From an uncultured Bacteroidia bacterium (GTDB taxonomy: Bacteria > Bacteroidota > Bacteroidia > Bacteroidales > UBA932): a stretch of 15,483 nt of DNA. Position 1 is the first letter of the stretch; the number at the start of each line of letters is the position of its first letter. Positions 6,579-13,305 of the stretch are shown here, piece after piece. Below the pieces are notes generated by a model. The model saw only the letters and a program-made list of their open reading frames with translations. It was not told the origin of the DNA and did no database searches. The position numbers and the translations under genes are program-made. The stretch spans positions 1 through 15,483 of the forward strand of contig CACXHG010000086.1 in NCBI GenBank assembly GCA_902767355.1. Direction: 5' to 3'.

Positions 6579-8351
6579 TTACTGCCAAGCCTCAGGCTGG
6601 GTCATTCCAGTCATTTTCTTGGCATCTTCCAGAGGAATGGGGAGAACCAGATATTTATCTGTATAAGACTGGTAGTCACGTATCTTGCGACGCTCGTAAG
6701 AGAAGGTGCCGTCGTCTTCCTTGGTGATGCGCATGCCCGTCACGAAACGGTTGGTCTCGGAGAGAATCTTCCAGCGGCGCTGGTCTATGAAGCGGCCCTG
6801 CTCCAGGCAGAACTCCACGCGGCGCTCGTTGCGTATGCGGCCCATCAGGAAATCGTAGTTTGCCTGATATCCCGGAACATCCTCTATGGCCGGCTGGAGA
6901 GCGCGCTGGCGGACTTTATTGAGCGCACGGGTTGCGGTGGTAAAATCGCCCAGCTCGCACGCCGCCTCGGCAAGGTTCAGGTAGAATTCCGCCAGACGGA
7001 AGAATACCCAGTGCACGCCCATCTTGGAGTAGCCGCCGTCGGGACCCCAGAAATTGATATACTTGTCTTTGCGGCTGTAGTAGCCGGTGCAGGAGCGCTG
7101 GGTCTCCTGGGAGATGACGTCGTTGAAGCCGTTGCGGCCGCCCACATAAGTTTCAATGATATAATTCTGCGTGCAGTTATAGGGCACACCGTAATCCGCC
7201 CCGTTATAGAGAATGTCCACATAGAAACGCGCGTCGCGGTTGGCATAGGGGTCGCCGCCCTTGGCCTCGCTGTAGCCCAGCTCGGCCGCTTCGGGGGTAA
7301 CGGTCACCTTCAGGCGAGTGGCGTCGTCGTAGGTCACGGGCATTGCCCCGTTGGTCATCTCAAAGCAGTCCACAAGCTCCTGTGTGGGAGATTCGCCGCA
7401 GTTCCAGACGTGGTTGATGGAGGCATACGGGTAGGAGCCGACGTCCACGCAGTTGGTGTTGTTGATGTGGCTGTTATCGGTCCAGGCCCGCCAGATGATC
7501 TCGGGAATCTCATCGGTAAAATTGCTCACAAAGAGCTTCTTGTAATCGCTCATCGGTACCAGGTCATACTCGCTCATATTGAGCACGTCCTGCGCCGCAT
7601 CGGCTGCCTTCTGCCACTTTGCACGGTCGTGCTCGGGGTTGTTGAGCAGGCTGGCATTGAGCATATACACGCGGGCGCGGATGGCCTTTGCCACTCCGTT
7701 GTCCACATGGCGGGCTTCGTTGGCAGGCTGACGGTTGGGGAGGACACCGGACTGAACCACATCCATCAACTCGGAAGAAATCTTGTCTGCAATCCAGTCG
7801 AAGGTCGGCCGCGTGAGGCCGGCCCAGTCCTTGAAAGAGGCATCGAAGGGTTCCTCTACCCAGGGCATAGGCCCGTAGAATTCAAGCAGATGCATATAAT
7901 ACCAGCAGCGCAGCACGCGGGCCTCCGCCACCCAGGTATCTATTTCCTGCTGGGTCAGGACAGTGGACTGGGGCAGATACTTTATCGCATTGTTGGCAAG
8001 GCGGATGCCCCGCCAGAAGTCCGGCCAGAGCTGCTCCGAAGGGCTGTTCCAGTCCCAGGTAATCACGGGATTGGAGAGCGACAGGGTGCCGTTGTGCCAG
8101 TCGTAGGCATCGTAGGTGGCTGCCCAGAAAGCGTTGTCGGTAAGGCAGTCAAAGGGGTTCATCACAAAGGAAATCTGATCCCTCTGGGTGTATATCTCGC
8201 CATAAACGACATCTATCAGGCCTTTGCTGCGGTCGCGGTTGCTCAGGACCTTATCCAGGGTAATCTGACCGTCGGGGGTCTTTTCAAGAATTTTATTGCA
8301 GCTGCTAAGGCTTATTAACGCAACAAGAAGTATATAAACAGTCTTTTTCAT
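6579..8351 (-). CDS. susD-like: SusD/RagB-family glycan-binding outer-membrane lipoprotein
   Basis: This 590-residue SusD homologue forms the lid over the SusC channel and binds oligosaccharide at the outer surface. It has a signal peptide with lipid Cys18 (LISLSSC, then NKILEKTPDGQIT), the typical SusD start. The N-terminal helical repeat region follows (WPDFWRGIRLANNAIKYLP, then EARVLRCWYYMHLLEFYGPMPW, a characteristic SusD signature). Later come ADAAQDVLN, a long loop-rich central region, FRLAEFYLNLAEAACELGD, LNKVRQRA and the family motif IRNERRVEFCLEQGRFIDQRRW. The end (YLVLPIPLEDAKKM, then TQPEAWQ) matches the usual C-terminal LPIP motif, although the final residues differ from the common QNPGY. 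It is somewhat longer than many SusD proteins. The gene starts 12 bases after SusC stops, as expected for a co-translated pair. Confidence 0.97.
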   Translation of the reverse strand: MKKTVYILLVALISLSSCNKILEKTPDGQITLDKVLSNRDRSKGLIDVVYGEIYTQRDQISFVMNPFDCLTDNAFWAATYDAYDWHNGTLSLSNPVITWDWNSPSEQLWPDFWRGIRLANNAIKYLPQSTVLTQQEIDTWVAEARVLRCWYYMHLLEFYGPMPWVEEPFDASFKDWAGLTRPTFDWIADKISSELMDVVQSGVLPNRQPANEARHVDNGVAKAIRARVYMLNASLLNNPEHDRAKWQKAADAAQDVLNMSEYDLVPMSDYKKLFVSNFTDEIPEIIWRAWTDNSHINNTNCVDVGSYPYASINHVWNCGESPTQELVDCFEMTNGAMPVTYDDATRLKVTVTPEAAELGYSEAKGGDPYANRDARFYVDILYNGADYGVPYNCTQNYIIETYVGGRNGFNDVISQETQRSCTGYYSRKDKYINFWGPDGGYSKMGVHWVFFRLAEFYLNLAEAACELGDFTTATRALNKVRQRALQPAIEDVPGYQANYDFLMGRIRNERRVEFCLEQGRFIDQRRWKILSETNRFVTGMRITKEDDGTFSYERRKIRDYQSYTDKYLVLPIPLEDAKKMTGMTQPEAWQ

Positions 8352-8363
8352 AACTCTTTCTTT

Positions 8364-11300
8364 TTAGAAGGAAATATTCAGACCGACATTGTAAGTCGAG
8401 AAAACGGGATAGAGCAACTCGCTGTTCTGCTCGGGATCCTGGTACTTGACCGGATAGTTGTCGAAGGTGAGCAGGTTGAGGCCGTTCACATAGAAGCGTA
8501 TCTGCTGGGCGCGGATGCTTCTGGCCCAACGCTGCGGCAGGCTGTAGCCGACTTCGACATTCTTCAGGCGCAGGTAGTCGCCGTTCACCAGCCAGAAGTC
8601 GGAGAGTATCTTGCTGGCGTTGCTGCCCGGGTCCAGTCGGGGATAGGTTATGGGGAGATTGGCATCCAGGCGGGCCTGGCTCCAGGCTTCCTTGTGCCAC
8701 TGGTTGAAGTTGTAGGTCTCCCATATACGCTGGCCCGACAGATAGTAGCTGCGGCCTGCGACGCCCTGCCACATCATGCTGAAGTCGAAGCCCTTGTATT
8801 GCAGACTCAGGCCGAAACCGAAGTTCCACTCCGGCATCTCCGGATTGCCGATGGGCACCATGTCGCGCTCGTCCACATAGCCGTCGCCGGTATGGTCCAC
8901 ATACTTCAGGTCGCCCGGCTTGGGACTGGCCCCGGTGCCGCTCTGGTCGTACCAGTCGAGGATATCCTGCTCGCTGTTGAAGAAGCCGGCCGTCTCATAG
9001 CCGAAATTCTGCCCCATGCGGAAGCCGGTGCTGCGCAGCCGCACCGCATAATCTTCAGGCAGCAGCACCTCGCTCAGATACAGGACTTTATTGCGGTTGA
9101 AGGCGACGTTGCCCCTCGCATCCATACGGAAGTCGCGCGAGAAGACTTTGGAATAGCTCAGGCTAGTCTCGAAACCCTTGTTCTCTATCTGGCCGGCATT
9201 CACCTTGGGCAGGATGCCCGACACATAGACGCCGCCGGTACCGAACACGCCGGTCGGCACAAGGCCTGTGGCGGGGATAAGGATGTTGTCGCGCCGCTCG
9301 TAGAACACATCGGCCTCAAGGCGCAGGTCGTGCCAGAGGCCCAGCTCCAGACCGAGGTTATACTTGGAAGCCTTCTCCCAGGTCAGCTCTTCGTTGCCTA
9401 TCTGGGATTCGTAGCTGCCGCTCCAGAGGGTCAGGAAGGCGAAGCGGGAACCGTTCATGTTGTCGTTGCCGACCTGGCCGAAAGAAGCGCGTATCTTGCC
9501 GAAGGTTATCGCGTCCTGATATTTCATCCAAGGCTCTTCGGAGAACACCCAGCCCACGGAGAAAGAGGGGAAGAAACCCATCTTCTTGCCGGGAGCGAAC
9601 TGCTCGGAGCCGTTGTAGCCGAAGTTGACCTCTGCCAGATACTTGTTGTCGTAGGCGTATGTCGCGCGGCCCACGAAGCCCACGTAGTTATAGGGCAGCT
9701 GTATGTTGATGACCCTGCGGTAGCGGTTGAACAGGAGCATGCCGGTAACGTCGTGCTTGCCGAACACCCTGGCATAGTTCAGGGAGGCATCCACGTTGAA
9801 CAGGTTCTGGAAGCTCTGATACTGCGCATCGCTCAGCGGGCTGTTGCTCATGGTGCCGGTCTTGTCGTAGCGCACTCCGTCGGGAGAGTCGGGGTCGGCG
9901 ACGGCCTCATAGAGCTGGAATGTGCGCTGGCGCACCTGCTGGTTGCTGGAGAACGCATCGTAAGAGAGCACCACCTTTGCCGACAGGCCGCGGGCGATGA
10001 AGTCCAGCTGCTGCTCCAGGCCGAGGGTCGCGGTGACCTGATTGGTCTGCGTGTTGCGGAAACCGGAGCGGTTGAGCATACCGTAGGGCACGTTGTTTAT
10101 GTTTCCGCCTTTGAGTGAAGACGTCAGCACTTCACCGTCGGGCGTAACGTCGTTGAAATAGTTGTTGGGCGTTGTGACAAGCGAGCTTATCACCACGGAA
10201 TAGGCACTGACATCGTTCAGATATGCGCCGTTGTTGGGCACCACCACCGGGTCGTTCTTGGCCTGCATATAGCCGCTGATGTTGAGGAACATCCTCAGGC
10301 TGGAGGTCACGTCTATGTCAAAGTTGGAGCGGAAGTTCACGCGGTCGGCCTTTGACGTGGGGTCGTAGTCGTATTCGTCGAAGGGCTCCGTGCGGAAAAT
10401 ACCTCTCTGGTGCAGATAGCCCACCGTGGTGAAATAGCGCATGCGGTCGGTGCCGCCGCTGATGTTCACATTGACCCTCTGCATGGGGCTGTTGGGCTGT
10501 ATGAACTCCTTGGTGAAATTACGCGTGGGATACAGCGCCTGGAAATCTCCCGTACGGTAGTGCTCCAGGGCAACGTCGTCATAGATCGCCTGGCGGCCGT
10601 TCTGGAATTCGACCTGATTGCGCAGCAGGGCATAGTCGTAGGCATTCACCATGTCGGGCATACGGGTCGGGTTCTGCCAGGACTGCTCCATCGTGACGTC
10701 GATCACGGGCGCGCCGGATTTACCGCGGCGGGTGGTCACCAGTATCACGCCGTTGGCGCCGCGCACACCATATACCGCAGTCGCCGACGCATCCTTGAGC
10801 ACGGTGATGGTCTCCACCTCGCGCGGATCCAGGGCCGTAAAGTCCCTTTCCACGCCGTCCACCAGTATCAGTGGGCTCTGGCCGTTGACAGTAGAAGCGC
10901 CGCGGATGTAGAAATTCATCTGCTCGCCGCCCGGCACGCCGGAACGCTGCAGTACGGTAAGACCGGGCAGACGGCCCGCAAGGGCTATACCCAGGTTGGA
11001 AGCCGGCGTCTGCACCAGACCCGTGGCAGGCATGCTGGAGACCGCCGCCACGACACTCTCTTTACGCTGCTGGCCGTAGGCCACGACCACGGTCTCTTCC
11101 AGCTGCGTGGTTTCTTCCGGCATCGTCACGTTTATCTCCTGACGGTTTGCCACCGGCACATCCTGCGTCTGATAACCCATACAGGTGAATATCAGCACGG
11201 CCCCACCGTCGGGGACCTTGATGGAGTATGTACCGTCAACATCTGCCATTACGCCTTGTGTCGTGCCCTGTATCTGGACAGTCACGCCCGGCACCGGCAT

Positions 11301-11411
11301 CTGCTGCGTGTCGGTGATGACACCTTTTACGGTGTAGCTTCGATTCTGCTGGGCAAGGGCGCCAAAGGCGACTGACAGCGCCAGCAGAATACATACAAGT
11401 TTGGCTTTCAT
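8364..11411 (-). CDS. susC-like: SusC/RagA-family TonB-dependent outer-membrane transporter
   Basis: This 1015-residue outer-membrane transporter takes up oligosaccharides with energy from TonB/ExbBD and partners the adjacent SusD. A signal peptide (about 1-20, ending ALAQQ) is followed by a carboxypeptidase-regulatory-like beta domain at about 28-97 (VKGVITDTQQMPVPGVTV, then GVMADVDGTYSIKV). A TonB-box-like ETVVVAYG lies at 106-113. The plug domain at about 118-230 contains FYIRGASTVNGQSPLILVDG, TITVLKDASATAVYG and the SusC signature GVRGANGVILVTTRRGKSG. The remainder is a beta-barrel ending in YNVGLNISF with the terminal Phe typical of outer-membrane proteins. There is no N-terminal STN domain, so it is not an obvious direct sensor for a FecR/ECF pair. 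Its start lies 14 bases after the preceding gene. The length is typical for the family. Confidence 0.97.
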   Translation of the reverse strand: MKAKLVCILLALSVAFGALAQQNRSYTVKGVITDTQQMPVPGVTVQIQGTTQGVMADVDGTYSIKVPDGGAVLIFTCMGYQTQDVPVANRQEINVTMPEETTQLEETVVVAYGQQRKESVVAAVSSMPATGLVQTPASNLGIALAGRLPGLTVLQRSGVPGGEQMNFYIRGASTVNGQSPLILVDGVERDFTALDPREVETITVLKDASATAVYGVRGANGVILVTTRRGKSGAPVIDVTMEQSWQNPTRMPDMVNAYDYALLRNQVEFQNGRQAIYDDVALEHYRTGDFQALYPTRNFTKEFIQPNSPMQRVNVNISGGTDRMRYFTTVGYLHQRGIFRTEPFDEYDYDPTSKADRVNFRSNFDIDVTSSLRMFLNISGYMQAKNDPVVVPNNGAYLNDVSAYSVVISSLVTTPNNYFNDVTPDGEVLTSSLKGGNINNVPYGMLNRSGFRNTQTNQVTATLGLEQQLDFIARGLSAKVVLSYDAFSSNQQVRQRTFQLYEAVADPDSPDGVRYDKTGTMSNSPLSDAQYQSFQNLFNVDASLNYARVFGKHDVTGMLLFNRYRRVINIQLPYNYVGFVGRATYAYDNKYLAEVNFGYNGSEQFAPGKKMGFFPSFSVGWVFSEEPWMKYQDAITFGKIRASFGQVGNDNMNGSRFAFLTLWSGSYESQIGNEELTWEKASKYNLGLELGLWHDLRLEADVFYERRDNILIPATGLVPTGVFGTGGVYVSGILPKVNAGQIENKGFETSLSYSKVFSRDFRMDARGNVAFNRNKVLYLSEVLLPEDYAVRLRSTGFRMGQNFGYETAGFFNSEQDILDWYDQSGTGASPKPGDLKYVDHTGDGYVDERDMVPIGNPEMPEWNFGFGLSLQYKGFDFSMMWQGVAGRSYYLSGQRIWETYNFNQWHKEAWSQARLDANLPITYPRLDPGSNASKILSDFWLVNGDYLRLKNVEVGYSLPQRWARSIRAQQIRFYVNGLNLLTFDNYPVKYQDPEQNSELLYPVFSTYNVGLNISF

Positions 11412-11425
11412 AAGATCAGTATGGT

Positions 11426-13303
11426 TTAGTTGTTCATCATATACTTGTAGCTCAGGCGGCCCATGGGCATGGCGCTGCCGGAGGTGTAGGTGTTCATAAT
11501 ATCCGATGGATTGTCAACTCCCATCGCCACTTTGAAATAGAACTGCTTTTCGCCGCCGATACTCAAAGCGCTGCGCGGCACCGCCAGCTGGATGATATCG
11601 CCCGAGCGAAGCAGGCGGGCCTGGCCGCAATCCGAGAATTTATAGCCGGCGGCAATCTTCTGCACGGTGGCCTTGTCGCCATAGACCTCCCGTCCGACGA
11701 CATAATCGTAGCTTTCCCACGCCTTCAGCGCCACTTCCCCGACTCCGATGTAGATATTGAGCCAGTTGCCCATCTGGGTGGGCTTGGAGAACGCCTCCTT
11801 TCCTTTTATATAAAAATATATATTTTCCGCATCGTGCGCCACCCGCACTTCCAGCAGCTTGTCGGCCGGCGCCGGCTGGGCGTAATGCACTTTCTGCGTA
11901 TTGCCATAGGCATTGCGTGCGATGAATGCGGCGTCGGTGTTCTTCATCACATACCCGACATCGCTCCACTGGGCCACATCGCCGCCTATATCGATGGTCT
12001 TTTCCGGCTGGGCTTCCCGCAGACCTTCCTGTGAGCCCTTGTAGCGGCGGACGTTGCGGATCAGCTGCAGATAGAAGGCATCCTCGTAGCCACCCTTCAT
12101 GGGTTCGATGTCGCGGGAATACTCTTTGCTGGCCGCATCGCAGAGCATATATTCGCCGTCATAAAGCTGCTTGTAGGCAATCCATTCGTTCCAGCCGCCC
12201 ACAGACACCATAGGCGGATCGGCCTTGACGGCTTCGTCCCACTGAGCCTGGAAAAATGTGCCTTTATCCACATCCTCGGCTATATTCTGCCTGAGCGACG
12301 GATTCCAGCCGCGGCCCCAGTTGGTCCAGTTTTCGCGCGTGAGCGAGAACGACATAGGCACCATGGGGTGGCTGGCAACCGTGACATTCATCATCTTGGA
12401 CTCCGTATGATATGGCTGCGGGAACTTCCATTCTATCCAGGTGAAGCCATTGGGATAGGTCGGATCCGAGGGCCAGTTGGGCTTGAAGAAATGGAAGAAA
12501 TCCAGGATTTCGGCATCCAGCTGCCCCGGGTCGTAGGATGTATCCCCCCGGGAGGCCGCCTCCGCCCTGTCGTCGGCAGGATCTGTGTAGGCGATGATGA
12601 GCGGCTTGCCCTCGTACATATACCAAACATTGGGGTAGCGGCCCGGTTTGTAGAGCAGATTGTAAAGCCCGCGCACCGTCTGGAAAGAGCGGGAATGCGT
12701 GTAGCTGACAATCTTGGGCGGATTCCAGCCCTCTTTCTGCATTTCGTCTATGACCTTGCACACCTGCAGGACCACCTTGTCGTAAATCACGGCGTTGGTA
12801 TGGTCGAAGAAGATAAAATCGACTCCGGCCATGGTAATCATCTGCATCTGCTTGCGAAGCACCCATTCGTCGTCGGAGTTGTAGTAGCCCCAGAGAGGTT
12901 CTCCCCACCAGTGAGCCTGGCCGTTGGGGCTTATCACGTCGTCATACTTATGGAATAGGATGTTTTTGCCGTCAGCCATCTGGAGAATCTTGGTGGCGTC
13001 ATATACGCCGCTGGCATAGGGCTGGCCTATCCAGGGCCAGAAAAACATTCCCACCTGACGGTCATCGCGGAAGCCGCCGATGCGGTCGAAGGCACGCCCG
13101 AACTGGTCCACGCCGACAATGTCGCCCACCATACTCTGGCTCACGGGGACCGGGTCCACCTCAGGCTCCTTTTCCGGCTCCTTGCCGGGATCCGGCTTCT
13201 CTTTATTGGGGTCTTCCGGGATTATGAACACCGGCTCATGCTCGCAGGCACAGGCGGAGACCAGCACTATCGAACAGAATAAGCAATACAGTAGCTTTTT
13301 CAT
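11426..13303 (-). CDS. GH71/99-like lipoprotein with C-terminal CBM9/DOMON-like domain
   Basis: This is a 625-residue lipoprotein, predicted to be a glycoside hydrolase or glycan-binding relative. The signal peptide ends in VLVSAC (lipid Cys18). Acidic residues follow (ACEHEP) and then a Pro/Glu/Lys-rich linker at about 28-54, which suggests a surface-displayed protein on a stalk. Residues about 60-425 look like a TIM barrel of the GH71/GH99-like group: VGMFFWPWIGQPY, the ILFHKYDDV strand, MAGVDFIFFDHTN, KPLIIAYTDP, and VSVGGWNEWIAYKQL near 367-380. Glu373 in the WNEW motif aligns by eye with the conserved NEW of GH99/WbsX-like proteins. The second Glu of the GH99 EWHEG motif is absent. Residues about 434-620 resemble a CBM9/DOMON-like beta-sandwich (LLEVRVAHDAENIYFYIKG, then GDIIQLAVPRSAL and FYFKVAMGVD). 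The gene starts 2 bases after the rhamnosidase stop. Its linkage specificity is unknown. The GH71/99 grouping is by motif resemblance only. Confidence 0.75.
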   Translation of the reverse strand: MKKLLYCLFCSIVLVSACACEHEPVFIIPEDPNKEKPDPGKEPEKEPEVDPVPVSQSMVGDIVGVDQFGRAFDRIGGFRDDRQVGMFFWPWIGQPYASGVYDATKILQMADGKNILFHKYDDVISPNGQAHWWGEPLWGYYNSDDEWVLRKQMQMITMAGVDFIFFDHTNAVIYDKVVLQVCKVIDEMQKEGWNPPKIVSYTHSRSFQTVRGLYNLLYKPGRYPNVWYMYEGKPLIIAYTDPADDRAEAASRGDTSYDPGQLDAEILDFFHFFKPNWPSDPTYPNGFTWIEWKFPQPYHTESKMMNVTVASHPMVPMSFSLTRENWTNWGRGWNPSLRQNIAEDVDKGTFFQAQWDEAVKADPPMVSVGGWNEWIAYKQLYDGEYMLCDAASKEYSRDIEPMKGGYEDAFYLQLIRNVRRYKGSQEGLREAQPEKTIDIGGDVAQWSDVGYVMKNTDAAFIARNAYGNTQKVHYAQPAPADKLLEVRVAHDAENIYFYIKGKEAFSKPTQMGNWLNIYIGVGEVALKAWESYDYVVGREVYGDKATVQKIAAGYKFSDCGQARLLRSGDIIQLAVPRSALSIGGEKQFYFKVAMGVDNPSDIMNTYTSGSAMPMGRLSYKYMMNN

Positions 13304-13305
13304 AA

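Noticed and set aside
7011..8318. Plus-strand open frame of 435 codons opposite SusD
   Set aside because: Antisense of a definite SusD gene; no domain or plausible start context.
8694..11375. Two long plus-strand open frames (8694-10118 and 10410-11375) opposite SusC
   Set aside because: Antisense of a definite SusC gene; the sequences look like reverse-complement codon bias and not real proteins.
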